Shown here one piece after another: positions 8,207 through 18,016 of a DNA stretch of 64,000 nt. The stretch lies in the NCBI GenBank assembly GCA_028279515.1, contig JANQNQ010000005.1, forward strand, positions 248,001 to 312,000. The letters are read 5' to 3'. Made by a program: the position numbers and the translations under genes. The number at the start of each line of letters is the position of its first letter. Within the stretch, counting starts at the first letter, position 1. The stretch comes from Flavobacteriaceae bacterium (GTDB lineage: Bacteria; Bacteroidota; Bacteroidia; Flavobacteriales; Flavobacteriaceae). The notes below the pieces were generated by a model, which did not search any database, was not told where the DNA came from, and saw only the letters and a list, made by a program, of their open reading frames with translations.

Positions 8207-9727
8207 ATGAAAAAGCGTAGATTAAGTTTCTGGGATATTTGGAACATGAGTTTCGGATTTCTTGGAATTCAAATGGGTTTCGCCCTACAAAATGCTAACG
8301 TCAGTCGAATTTTCCAGACCTTAGGTGCAGAAATTGACGACATCCCAATTCTTTGGGTGGCAGCGCCACTTACTGGATTGATTGTACAGCCGATCATTGG
8401 ATATTTTAGCGATCGAACTTGGACAAAATTAGGTAGAAGAAGACCTTATTTTCTGGTAGGGGCAATTTTGGCTTCTGCAGCTTTGTTCATCATGCCTAAT
8501 TCACCAATATTATGGTTTGCTGCCGGAATGCTTTGGATCATGGATGCTTCTATCAATGTTTCAATGGAACCCTTTCGAGCATTTGTTGGAGATAATCTTC
8601 CGGATGAACAAAGAACCTTGGGTTTTGCCATGCAGAGTTTTTTCATTGGTATTGGAGCCTATGTTGCTTCCAAACTTCCCAACATACTGACCTATTTTGG
8701 AGTGAGCAATACGGCTCCAGAAGGAATCATTCCTGACTCGGTGAAGTTTTCCTTTTACATAGGAGGTGCTGCTTTCCTTACAGCTGTGCTTTGGACGGTC
8801 ATTAAGTCAAAAGAATATACGCCTGAAGAAATGAAAGCCTTTGAAGATGCTGAAGAGGGCGACTTCGAGAAGGAAGAACTACCCGAAACTTGGTACTCCC
8901 AAAACGGAAAAAAACATTTGATGATAGGAATTACTGCTTTGATAGTAGGCCTATTGTTTAGTTATATTATATATCATTTCAATCTAAAAAAGGACCTATT
9001 TGTACTGTCAATGGGCTTGATAGGAATGGGAGGAATTGCATTGATCATCTCTGGGCTTTTTCAAAAGAATGGCAAGCATCAGAATGGTTTTGTGACCATC
9101 ATGAATGATTTTCAATTCATGCCAGATGTTATGAAACAACTGGCTTGGGTGCAATTTTTCTCATGGTTTGCTTTGTTCTCTATGTGGATTTATACCACAG
9201 GAGCGGTTACCCAGCATATTTACGACAGTACAGACACAACATCTGAAGCCTATAACGTTGGGGCAAACCAGGTGGGCGAGATGTTCGCCAACTATAATTT
9301 AGTTGCTGCTATTGTTGCTTTTTTATTGCCGATTTTGGCAAAAAAGACAAGTAGAAAATTTACACACTTCTTAGCCTTGGTTCTTGGAGGGTTTGGGCTC
9401 ATGTCCATTTACTTCATTTCAGAGCCTTCAAGATTTGTGTTAGAATGGCTTCCCATGATTGGAGTGGGTATTGCGTGGGCTAGTATTTTGTCTGTCCCTT
9501 ACGCGATTCTTTCGGGAGCTTTACCAGCCTCTAAAATGGGTTATTATATGGGCGTTTTCAACTTTTTCATTGTAATCCCTCAACTTGTGGCAGCTTCTAT
9601 TTTAGGGTTTTTAGTATCCACTTTTTTTAGCAACCAACCGATTTACGCGCTGATTATCGGAGGATTGTCAATGATCTTAGCAGGACTTATTACCTTAACA
9701 GTTAAAGATAAACAACTTAGTGCTTAA
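8207..9727 (+). CDS. MFS (GPH/SLC45-type) maltose or maltodextrin permease
   Basis: 506 aa with about 12 hydrophobic segments. The loop-2 signature SDRTWTKLGRRRPYFLVGA is characteristic of the glycoside-pentoside-hexuronide/SLC45 branch of the major facilitator superfamily, which imports disaccharides by cation symport in the inner membrane. The beta-phosphoglucomutase gene follows by 9 bp and maltose phosphorylase after that, so the transported sugar is very likely maltose or short maltodextrins. This is the first gene of the plus-strand operon. The length is a little above the usual 440-480 because of a charged cytoplasmic loop near residues 200-235 (EEMKAFEDAEEGDFEKEELP). Confidence 0.88.
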   Translation: MKKRRLSFWDIWNMSFGFLGIQMGFALQNANVSRIFQTLGAEIDDIPILWVAAPLTGLIVQPIIGYFSDRTWTKLGRRRPYFLVGAILASAALFIMPNSPILWFAAGMLWIMDASINVSMEPFRAFVGDNLPDEQRTLGFAMQSFFIGIGAYVASKLPNILTYFGVSNTAPEGIIPDSVKFSFYIGGAAFLTAVLWTVIKSKEYTPEEMKAFEDAEEGDFEKEELPETWYSQNGKKHLMIGITALIVGLLFSYIIYHFNLKKDLFVLSMGLIGMGGIALIISGLFQKNGKHQNGFVTIMNDFQFMPDVMKQLAWVQFFSWFALFSMWIYTTGAVTQHIYDSTDTTSEAYNVGANQVGEMFANYNLVAAIVAFLLPILAKKTSRKFTHFLALVLGGFGLMSIYFISEPSRFVLEWLPMIGVGIAWASILSVPYAILSGALPASKMGYYMGVFNFFIVIPQLVAASILGFLVSTFFSNQPIYALIIGGLSMILAGLITLTVKDKQLSA

Positions 9728-9736
9728 CAATATATA

Positions 9737-10393
9737 ATGAAAAACAAAGGATTCATATTTGATCTCGATGGCGTGATCGTAGATACCGCTAAATACCATT
9801 ACCTCGCATGGAAAAATCTAGCGAACGAGTTGGGCTTTGATATCACACCCGAACAAAACGAACTGCTCAAAGGAGTTAGTAGAATACGATCGCTTGAGAC
9901 CATTTTGGAGTGGGGAGGTGTAAAACTTTCAGAATCAGAGTTTAACGGTCATTTGGTAAAGAAAAATGAGGAATATCTTTCGTATATTGAAGGCATGAGT
10001 GAAGATGAGATTCTTCCCGATGTAACAAAGATATTGGCATACCTTGTAGATGCAAAGCAGCCGATCGCATTGGGCTCAGCCAGTAAGAATGCACGGCCGA
10101 TTTTAGCGAAGGTAAATTTGTTAGAAAAATTTGACACCATTGTGGACGGCAATGACGTTACCAAGGCAAAACCAGACCCCGAAGTATTCTTGAATGCTGC
10201 AAAGAACCTGAACATGGATCCAGAGAACTGTATCGTGTTTGAAGATTCAGTAGCGGGAGTAACCGCAGCCAACTCCGCCAATATGATTTCCATAGGAATT
10301 GGAGACAAGGAAGTGCTTGGACATGCAGACCATGTGTTCAAAGATTTCACAGAGATAGAAATAGATTTTATAAAAGAACTAGTGACAACATAA
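9737..10393 (+). CDS. pgmB: Beta-phosphoglucomutase (HAD superfamily)
   Basis: 218 aa, the normal length. HAD motif I is FDLDGVIVDT at the N-terminus (nucleophile Asp and acid/base Asp two residues apart), the cap contains KGVSRIRSLE typical of beta-PGM, motif II is GSASKN, and motif IV is VFEDSVAGVTAA. The enzyme converts beta-glucose 1-phosphate to glucose 6-phosphate in the cytoplasm. The gene lies 7 bp before maltose phosphorylase, which makes exactly that phosphosugar, so the two form a pathway pair. Confidence 0.93.
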   Translation: MKNKGFIFDLDGVIVDTAKYHYLAWKNLANELGFDITPEQNELLKGVSRIRSLETILEWGGVKLSESEFNGHLVKKNEEYLSYIEGMSEDEILPDVTKILAYLVDAKQPIALGSASKNARPILAKVNLLEKFDTIVDGNDVTKAKPDPEVFLNAAKNLNMDPENCIVFEDSVAGVTAANSANMISIGIGDKEVLGHADHVFKDFTEIEIDFIKELVTT

Positions 10394-10400
10394 TTTCATT

Positions 10401-12713
10401 ATGAACCAAGATTATATCATACCAAATAACTGGTCGATCATAGAAGAAGGATTCAATGTCGAACGCGTAAAGTCGTCTGAAAGCCTTTTCAGTTTGGGCA
10501 ATGGAGCTATGGGGCAACGTGCCAATTTTGAAGAACATTATTCCGGACCTACTTTTCAAGGAAGCTATGTGGCAGGGGTTTATTATCCAGATAAAACACG
10601 TGTAGGTTGGTGGAAAAATGGATACCCAGAATATTTTGCCAAAGTGCTTAATTCACCCAATTGGATTGGGATCAATGTATATGTCAACGGAGAGCTCCTT
10701 GACCTTTTTAAGTGCAAGAAGGTTGAAGATTTCCGAAGAGAACTCAACATGAAAGAAGGTTGGTACGAGCGAAGCTTTACGGCTACATTAGAAAATGATC
10801 AAGTGATCAAAGTAGTGGCCAAACGATTCTTGAGCGTTGACCTTGATGAGGTAGGCGCCATTCAATATGCAGTAACTCCACTATCTTCTGACTGCGAAGT
10901 CGTTTTTGAACCGTATTTAGATGCAGGCATCCAAAACGAAGACTCCAATTGGGACGATAAGTTTTGGGATACACTTGATGTGCGTTACGAAGACAACCGT
11001 GCCTTCATTACCTCTCGTACCGAAAAGACCCACTTTTATGTGTGTACTGGTATGCAAACCACGTTGTTTGTTGATGGCGAAGAGACCAAGTCTCAGAATG
11101 CCATAGACAAATCTTCCTTAAAGATATCCTTTCAATACAAAGCCAAAGTTGCCAAAAACGGAACAGCAGTTTTACAGAAATTTGGAGGATACACCAATTC
11201 AATGAACCACGATAAGTACGAGTTGGTCAATGCTTCAAAAGACGCTTTCGACAAAGCAACCGAACTAGGCTTCGAAGGACTCCTTCGCAAGCAAAAAGAA
11301 GCATGGGGGCGAATCTGGGAAATGGCCGATATCACTATCGAAGGTGATACCAAAGCCCAGCAAGGAATTCGTTTCAACATCATGCACCTTAACCATACCT
11401 ATCTAGGAAAAGATGCCAGACTAAACATTGGCCCGAAAGGATTTACTGGAGAAAAGTATGGAGGAAGCACCTATTGGGATACCGAAGCATATTGTATTCC
11501 ATTCTATATGGCGACCAAAGATCAACAGGTGGCCAGAAACCTCTTAGAGTACCGTTACAAACATCTTGAAAAGGCGATTGAAAATGCTCAGAAGTTAGGG
11601 TTTGACAACGGTGCCGCACTCTATCCAATGGTGACCATGAATGGCGAAGAATGCCATAACGAATGGGAGATCACCTTTGAAGAGATCCACCGAAACGGGG
11701 CCATCGCTTTTGCAATTTTTAATTATCACCGCTATACGGGAGATTACAGCTACATACCAGAAATGGGATTAGAGGTGCTAATCGGTATTGCACGTTTTTG
11801 GCACCAAAGGGCTACTTTCTCTAAGGCGAAGAATAAGTACGTGATTCTTGGGGTGACAGGGCCAAACGAATATGAGAATAACGTAAATAACAACTGGTAC
11901 ACAAACTACATCGCGAGTTGGTGTATTGAATACGCGGTCGAAAACATAAAGAAAATAAAAGACGAGTACGAGAGCGACTATAATCGAATCATGTCCAAAA
12001 CAGATCTCGACTGGTCAGAAGTTGAGCAATGGTTGCAGGTAGCAGAGCAAATGTACTACCCCTATAGCGAAGACCACAAAGTATTCTTGCAACAAGACGG
12101 GTTCTTAGACAAAGAACTGGTAACGGTTGATCAATTGAGTAACGATCAACGTCCAATTAATCAAAAATGGTCATGGGATCGCATCTTGCGCTCACCCTAT
12201 ATTAAGCAAGCAGATACCCTTCAAGGCTTCTATTTCTTCGAAGACCAATTTACGACCGACGAGCTCGAACGTCACTTTGATTTCTATGAGCCGTTCACCG
12301 TTCATGAGTCGTCTTTGTCACCATGTGTACACAGTATTCTTGCTGCCAAGCTAGACCGCATGAAGCAAGCGTACACTTTCTATTTGCGTACGTCGCGCCT
12401 TGATTTGGACGATTACAATAAAGAAGTAGAAGAAGGGCTTCACATTACCTCAATGGCAGGAACCTGGATGAGCATCGTCGAAGGATTTGGAGGCATGAGA
12501 GTAAAGAACAACACGCTTTCATTTGAGCCAAAGATTCCATCGGGATGGGATGCCTATTCCTTCAAGGTCAATTTTAGACATCAAATATTGAAGGTAAATG
12601 TAAACCAATCCGGAACCACCTTTGAATTGGAAGGCGATCAAGAACTCACCATCCTGGTTGATGGAAAAGAAATTAAAGTAGCTCCCAATAATCTGGTGAG
12701 CCTAGACCGATAG
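10401..12713 (+). CDS. GH65 maltose phosphorylase
   Basis: 770 aa, the family's usual length, with no signal peptide, so cytoplasmic. The N-terminal beta-sandwich is followed by the (alpha/alpha)6 barrel. TGPNEYENNVNNNWYTN at about 486-502 carries the general-acid Glu (Glu490), and ECHNEWEITFEEIHRNGAIA at about 417-436 is the conserved GH65 block. The enzyme splits maltose with phosphate into glucose and beta-glucose 1-phosphate. Trehalose or kojibiose phosphorylase is possible within GH65, but the position between pgmB and amylase genes in a starch locus favours maltose. Confidence 0.92.
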   Translation: MNQDYIIPNNWSIIEEGFNVERVKSSESLFSLGNGAMGQRANFEEHYSGPTFQGSYVAGVYYPDKTRVGWWKNGYPEYFAKVLNSPNWIGINVYVNGELLDLFKCKKVEDFRRELNMKEGWYERSFTATLENDQVIKVVAKRFLSVDLDEVGAIQYAVTPLSSDCEVVFEPYLDAGIQNEDSNWDDKFWDTLDVRYEDNRAFITSRTEKTHFYVCTGMQTTLFVDGEETKSQNAIDKSSLKISFQYKAKVAKNGTAVLQKFGGYTNSMNHDKYELVNASKDAFDKATELGFEGLLRKQKEAWGRIWEMADITIEGDTKAQQGIRFNIMHLNHTYLGKDARLNIGPKGFTGEKYGGSTYWDTEAYCIPFYMATKDQQVARNLLEYRYKHLEKAIENAQKLGFDNGAALYPMVTMNGEECHNEWEITFEEIHRNGAIAFAIFNYHRYTGDYSYIPEMGLEVLIGIARFWHQRATFSKAKNKYVILGVTGPNEYENNVNNNWYTNYIASWCIEYAVENIKKIKDEYESDYNRIMSKTDLDWSEVEQWLQVAEQMYYPYSEDHKVFLQQDGFLDKELVTVDQLSNDQRPINQKWSWDRILRSPYIKQADTLQGFYFFEDQFTTDELERHFDFYEPFTVHESSLSPCVHSILAAKLDRMKQAYTFYLRTSRLDLDDYNKEVEEGLHITSMAGTWMSIVEGFGGMRVKNNTLSFEPKIPSGWDAYSFKVNFRHQILKVNVNQSGTTFELEGDQELTILVDGKEIKVAPNNLVSLDR

Positions 12714-12751
12714 GCAAAACGCCTTGAAATAATAAGACCAAAACTACTATT

Positions 12752-14668
12752 GTGAAAAGTACTATGATCACCCCAAAAATTGTTGGGGATACCACCCGTA
12801 TGTTTCGTTATTTTTTCTGCGGAATGCTTTTGTTACTCGGAATGTGGGGCCATGCTCAGATCGAGCGTGTCGAACCACCTAACTGGTGGGTCGGATTTAA
12901 AAAAACCGAGGTGCAATTGCTTGTTAAAGGGCCTGATGTTGGTGCAACACAACCTCAGATTTCGTACGAAGGTGTAACGATTGAAAAAGTAAGCAAAGCC
13001 AAGAGTCCGAATTATCTTTTCATCGACCTGCACATTGCATCGAATACAAAACCTGGGACGTTCAAAATAACCTTTGATCGCAAAAGAGGAAAGGATTTGT
13101 CTTATACATATGAACTCAAGGCTCGAAATCGCGATGCCGCATCCTATGTAGGTTTCGATAGCAGCGATGTGATCTATTTGATCACGCCCGATCGTTTTGC
13201 CAATGCAGACCCGACAAACGACATTGACAGCAGTTTACGCGAAAAGACTATTGACCGTTCCTTAGATTATGCCCGCCATGGAGGGGATATCAAGGGCATC
13301 ACAAACCGTCTCGACTATATTGCCGATATGGGCTTCACCGCCATATGGTCATGTCCGTTGTTGATCAACGACATGCCACAATGGTCGTATCATGGCTATG
13401 CAATGACCGACTTTTACAGAGTAGACCCGCGTTTCGGAACCTTAACGGATTATAAAGAACTGGCAGACAAAGCCCACGAAAAAAACATAAAACTCATCAT
13501 GGACCAAGTCGCCAATCATTGCGGACTCGAGCATTGGTGGATGAAAGACCTTCCGTTCGAAGATTGGGTCAATTACCAAAAAGGATACGAGAACAAAGAG
13601 AAGACCAAATACTCCAACCACCGACGTACCACGAATCAAGACCCGTATGCGTCGAAAAAAGATGCTAAAGGAATGACCCACGGTTGGTTCGTAGATGCCA
13701 TGCCGGATCTAAATCAACGCAATCCGTTTATGGCAAACTACATCACCCAAAACAGCATTTGGTGGATCGAAACGCTAGGATTAGGCGGAATCAGACAGGA
13801 TACCTATCCGTATCCCGATAAAGAGTTTATGGCTGCTTGGGCAGGCGCGATCATGAACGAGTATCCCAACTTCAATATAGTAGGAGAAGAATGGAGCTAT
13901 AACCCATTGCTGATTGCGTATTGGCAAGATGGAAATAACAACAAAGACGGTTACGATTCAAACCTTAAATCGACCATGGATTTTGCGATGCAATCCAATA
14001 TCACACAAGCACTAAAAGAAGAAGAATCATGGGACAAAGGACTTGTGAAACTGTATGAAGGACTCGCCAATGATTTTATTTATCCGAGACCGAAGGACAT
14101 TGTGATTTTCTCAGACAATCACGATATGGACAGGATCCATACCCAATTGAACGAGGACCTAACCTTGACCAAAATGGCCTTGGCCACGGTGTTGACACTA
14201 CCCAGAATTCCGCAAGTATATTACGGTACGGAGATTTTGATGCAAAACTCTGCAAAACCGGGCGACCACGGCTTGATCAGAACCGATTTCCCAGGTGGAT
14301 GGGAAGGTGATAATGTGAATGCATTTACTGGAAAAGGACTTTCTGAAGCCCAAAAAGACATGCAATCGTTCTTAAAAACGGTGCTTGATTATCGAAAGTC
14401 TAGCAAGGCCATTCACGAAGGAAAGACCCTGCATTTCGCACCATATAACCGTACGTATGTACTGGCACGTTCGCTTGAAGACGAAACGGTGTTATTGATC
14501 CTAAATAAGAACGATCAAACCATCGATTTAGATTTGAGTCAGTTTGAAGAATTAGGCCTTAGCGGAAAGAGGATGAAAAACATTGTTTCTGGAGAAACTA
14601 TCACATGGAACCAAAGTTTATCGTTAGCTAATAAAGGAGTCGTGCTTCTTACAACCAAATTGGATTAG
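12752..14668 (+). CDS. GH13 cyclomaltodextrinase/neopullulanase-like enzyme, periplasmic
   Basis: Up to 638 aa. An N-terminal beta-sandwich of the cyclomaltodextrinase type (about 38-125, RVEPPNWWVGF) precedes a GH13 barrel with the nucleophile in GGIRQDTYPYP (Asp350), acid/base in NIVGEEW (Glu379) and the third acid in FSDNHDMDR (Asp458). The longest frame starts at a GTG at 12752. An ATG at 12800 (MFRYFFCGMLLLLGMWGHAQ) gives a standard signal peptide and is the likelier start. The enzyme should hydrolyse maltodextrins or cyclodextrins in the periplasm. It lies 38 bp (86 bp with the ATG) after maltose phosphorylase in the same operon. Confidence 0.9.
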   Translation: MKSTMITPKIVGDTTRMFRYFFCGMLLLLGMWGHAQIERVEPPNWWVGFKKTEVQLLVKGPDVGATQPQISYEGVTIEKVSKAKSPNYLFIDLHIASNTKPGTFKITFDRKRGKDLSYTYELKARNRDAASYVGFDSSDVIYLITPDRFANADPTNDIDSSLREKTIDRSLDYARHGGDIKGITNRLDYIADMGFTAIWSCPLLINDMPQWSYHGYAMTDFYRVDPRFGTLTDYKELADKAHEKNIKLIMDQVANHCGLEHWWMKDLPFEDWVNYQKGYENKEKTKYSNHRRTTNQDPYASKKDAKGMTHGWFVDAMPDLNQRNPFMANYITQNSIWWIETLGLGGIRQDTYPYPDKEFMAAWAGAIMNEYPNFNIVGEEWSYNPLLIAYWQDGNNNKDGYDSNLKSTMDFAMQSNITQALKEEESWDKGLVKLYEGLANDFIYPRPKDIVIFSDNHDMDRIHTQLNEDLTLTKMALATVLTLPRIPQVYYGTEILMQNSAKPGDHGLIRTDFPGGWEGDNVNAFTGKGLSEAQKDMQSFLKTVLDYRKSSKAIHEGKTLHFAPYNRTYVLARSLEDETVLLILNKNDQTIDLDLSQFEELGLSGKRMKNIVSGETITWNQSLSLANKGVVLLTTKLD

Positions 14669-14679
14669 AACAAGAAAAC

Positions 14680-15630
14680 ATGAAAAACATAGTTTACGTA
14701 CTTATTTCAATAGTGATTTTGTCTTGCAAGGGACAGGATAGTGAACCAAAAGAAGAACTACCATCAATCAGCTTTAAGCAAGTAGAAGACGTACAACTTT
14801 CAAGCGGTAAATTGCTTCGAGCAGAGGTGTTTCCGTCAAAACACGTGGCGGCTAGAAATGTAGATGTATGGCTTCCGGATAGCTATTCCGAAGAAAAAAA
14901 ATACGCGGTACTCTATATGCACGACGGACAAATGTTATTTGATGCTACCACTACTTGGAACAAACAAGAATGGATGGTAGACGAGCATGCTTCCGCCTTG
15001 ATGAAAAACAAAACTACACGCGATTTTATCGTGGTCGCCCTTTGGAATGTCTCTGAGCTGAGACACAGCGATTATTTTCCGCAGAAACCCTTTGAATCCT
15101 TGACAAAAAAGACCCAGGATTCGTTGTATGTAGAAGCCAAAAAATACAACATACCTTTCAAGCAGCTAAATGCAGACAGCTATTTGAAGTTTATTGTTGA
15201 AGAGGTGCAGCCTGTTATCAATCGTAACTTTTCGGTATTGACAGGGCCCGAAAACACTTTCGTCGCAGGGTCCAGTATGGGCGGATTGATTTCTATGTAC
15301 GCTGTCAGCGAATACCCAAATGTTTTTGGAGGTGCAGCCTGTTTGTCGACCCATTGGATTGGAACCTATTCAAATAAAAATAACCCCATCCCGAAGACGT
15401 TCTTCGATTATATGGAAACGACCCTTCCAACGTCCAAAACACACAAGATCTATTTTGATTACGGAACCAAAACCCTTGATGCATTGTACTTGCCCTATCA
15501 AGAAACCGTAACTCAATTGATCAAGGGAAAAGGACATCAACACAATAAAGCATTCGAAGGACACGACCATTCAGAGTTGGCCTGGCAGTCCCGACTGCAA
15601 ATACCCCTAGAATTTTTATTAAAAGAATAG
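14680..15630 (+). CDS. Putative esterase (alpha/beta hydrolase, enterochelin-esterase fold), lipoprotein
   Basis: 316 aa. The signal peptide ends in VILSCKG (Cys16), a lipoprotein signal. The alpha/beta-hydrolase fold of the PF00756 esterase family is shown by AVLYMHDGQMLFD, the nucleophile elbow GSSMGG (Ser199) and a C-terminal His in EGHDHSELAW. Such proteins recur in flavobacterial starch loci, but their substrate is not established; acylated glycans or a side activity on glycan esters are guesses. The gene lies 11 bp after the GH13 gene and 5 bp before the GH31 gene, so it is transcribed with them. Confidence 0.8.
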   Translation: MKNIVYVLISIVILSCKGQDSEPKEELPSISFKQVEDVQLSSGKLLRAEVFPSKHVAARNVDVWLPDSYSEEKKYAVLYMHDGQMLFDATTTWNKQEWMVDEHASALMKNKTTRDFIVVALWNVSELRHSDYFPQKPFESLTKKTQDSLYVEAKKYNIPFKQLNADSYLKFIVEEVQPVINRNFSVLTGPENTFVAGSSMGGLISMYAVSEYPNVFGGAACLSTHWIGTYSNKNNPIPKTFFDYMETTLPTSKTHKIYFDYGTKTLDALYLPYQETVTQLIKGKGHQHNKAFEGHDHSELAWQSRLQIPLEFLLKE

Positions 15631-15635
15631 CATCT

Positions 15636-18008
15636 ATGCAGAGAATACTCACTGTCATCCTTATATGTCTTGCATTCCTTACGAATGCCCAAAGTTCGTC
15701 AAGAACCTACGTTTCGCATTCAGAAGAGAACGGACGATTTCAGGTTGTGACCAATGATGGGACATACACCTTCACACCTTATTCTCAGGATATCATGGAG
15801 ACGAGTTTTGTCCCTTCCGGGGAAACACCAGATCTTCGATCGCATGCGGTAGTGATGAAACCAGAACAACTAGAAACGAGCTATTCGTACGTCGGAAACA
15901 CGATCACCTTCGGAACCGGCGGCGTGCAAGTAAGCATTGTCACAGCTCCATTTCAAATTAAATACAGTCATAAGGGAAGGCCGCTCATCTCAGAAAAAAG
16001 AGGATACGTCGCCGATAGCCTGAAGACCCTTGAATTCAATCTATCAAAACAAGAAGTGCTATACGGAGGGGGAGCTCGAGCGCTAGGAATGAATCGTCGC
16101 GGCAACCGATTGCAACTCTACAACCGTGCTCATTACGGCTATGAAGAACGATCAGAACTCATGAATTTCACCATGCCGATCGTACTGTCCAACAAGCGCT
16201 ATGCCATCCACTTTGACAATGCACCAATCGGGTTTTTAGATTTAGATAGCCAAGGAGACAATACCTTAAAATATGAGACCATTAGTGGCCGAATGACCTA
16301 TCAGATCATTATCGGAGATAACTGGAAAGAATTGCTCGATAACTACACCGACCTCACTGGAAAACAACCCATGCCACCTCGTTGGGCACTTGGTAATTTT
16401 GCTAGCAGGTTCGGATACCACACCGAAAAGGAAACCCGAGAAACGATCAACAAGTTTATAATGGACGATATACCGGTCGATGCGGTGATATTAGACTTAT
16501 TCTGGTTTGGGAAAGACATTCAAGGACATATGGGAAATCTCGAATTTGATGCAAAAGCGTTCCCATCACCAAAGAAAATGGTACAGGATTTCGAGAAGAA
16601 AGGTATCAAGACCATCTTGATCACCGAACCCTTTATTTTGACCACATCGAATCGATGGGATGAGGCGGTTGCCGAAGAGGCATTGGCCGTAAACAAAGAA
16701 GGAGAACCCTATCGTTATGATTTCTACTTTGGAAACACTGGTATTGTGGATATCTACAAAAAAGAAGGAGCCGATTGGTTCTGGGGCATTTACAAAGCCT
16801 TTATCGAAGATTATGGATTTGAAGGTTGGTGGGGTGATCTAGGAGAGCCCGAAGTGCACCCTTCAGATCTACAACACGCTAAAGGGTCAGCCGATGAGGT
16901 ACATAACATTTATGGACACGACTGGGCCCGATTGATCTACGAAGGGTATCAAAAAGACTTTCCAGAGATACGTCCTTTTATTTTAATGAGGGCTGGATAT
17001 TCGGGTTCGCAACGTTTTGGGATGATTCCATGGAGTGGCGATGTAAATCGCAGTTGGGGCGGATTTCAACCGCAACCAGAGATAGCACTTCAAATGGGAA
17101 TGCAGGGCATGGGCTTTATGCACTCAGATTTGGGTGGTTTTGCTGGTGATTATAAGGACGATGAACTATACACAAGATGGTTGCAGTATGGCGTTTTTCA
17201 GCCCATTTTTAGACCACACGCCCAAGAGTCTGTACCGTCAGAGCCGGTTTACAAGAGCAAGGAGACCAAAGCGCTTGCCAAAAAGGCCATTGAACTAAGG
17301 TATCGCATGTTGCCGTATAACTATACCGCGGTTTTTCAGAACCACCGAGATGGGACTCCGCTCATGCGTCCGTTGTTCTTTGAAGATGATAGTAAGAGGA
17401 CCACGACCATGGCAAACACCTATTTCTGGGGGGATGATTTTTTGGTGTCGCCCATTATGAAAAAGGGAGAGACAACGCACGAAGTATATTTTCCGAAGGG
17501 AAGCAATTGGATTGATTTTTATAGCGGAAAAAACTACAAAGGAGGCACCAATGCAACTGTGAAAGTTGAAGAAGATCGTATTCCGACCTTTGTCAGAGCA
17601 GGGGCGTTCATCCCAATGACTAAGCCTGTACCTAGCACCGAATATTATGATACAAAGGCAATAACAGTACATTATTATCATGATGAGACATTGAACTCAA
17701 GTAAAGGGATGATGTACGATGATGATGGAAAAACACCTAATGCTTTTGAGAAGCAATCCTATGAAATACTCCGATTCGCATCTGCAAATAAGAAGAAGAC
17801 CCTAGTTATTGATCTTAAACAAGAAGTAGGTGCTAACTATGAGTCTGTCAACCGAAAAATCACTTTGGTGATACACGGAGCAGAAAAACCAAAGAAAGTG
17901 AAGGTCGATGGCAAACGTACTGCCTATGAATGGGATCGTCAAAGCAAAACCACGACCTTATACATTGATATGAAAGACACCCAAAAGAAAATAACCCTAA
18001 AGAAGTAA
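15636..18008 (+). CDS. GH31 alpha-glucosidase, secreted
   Basis: 790 aa. The signal peptide ends in FLTNAQ. An N-terminal galactose-mutarotase-like domain is followed by the GH31 barrel: VILDLFWFGKDIQGHMG (about 284-300), the nucleophile region GWWGDLGEPE (Asp401), the probable acid/base in PWSGDVNRSW (Asp469), and HSDLGGFAG (497-505). C-terminal beta domains follow. The nucleophile motif reads WGDLGE rather than the textbook WxDMNE, a variant also present in Bacteroidota GH31 enzymes as far as I recall. It should release glucose from maltodextrins in the periplasm. It lies 5 bp after the esterase and 8 bp before the last GH13 gene. Confidence 0.92.
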   Translation: MQRILTVILICLAFLTNAQSSSRTYVSHSEENGRFQVVTNDGTYTFTPYSQDIMETSFVPSGETPDLRSHAVVMKPEQLETSYSYVGNTITFGTGGVQVSIVTAPFQIKYSHKGRPLISEKRGYVADSLKTLEFNLSKQEVLYGGGARALGMNRRGNRLQLYNRAHYGYEERSELMNFTMPIVLSNKRYAIHFDNAPIGFLDLDSQGDNTLKYETISGRMTYQIIIGDNWKELLDNYTDLTGKQPMPPRWALGNFASRFGYHTEKETRETINKFIMDDIPVDAVILDLFWFGKDIQGHMGNLEFDAKAFPSPKKMVQDFEKKGIKTILITEPFILTTSNRWDEAVAEEALAVNKEGEPYRYDFYFGNTGIVDIYKKEGADWFWGIYKAFIEDYGFEGWWGDLGEPEVHPSDLQHAKGSADEVHNIYGHDWARLIYEGYQKDFPEIRPFILMRAGYSGSQRFGMIPWSGDVNRSWGGFQPQPEIALQMGMQGMGFMHSDLGGFAGDYKDDELYTRWLQYGVFQPIFRPHAQESVPSEPVYKSKETKALAKKAIELRYRMLPYNYTAVFQNHRDGTPLMRPLFFEDDSKRTTTMANTYFWGDDFLVSPIMKKGETTHEVYFPKGSNWIDFYSGKNYKGGTNATVKVEEDRIPTFVRAGAFIPMTKPVPSTEYYDTKAITVHYYHDETLNSSKGMMYDDDGKTPNAFEKQSYEILRFASANKKKTLVIDLKQEVGANYESVNRKITLVIHGAEKPKKVKVDGKRTAYEWDRQSKTTTLYIDMKDTQKKITLKK

Positions 18009-18016
18009 CCAAAACA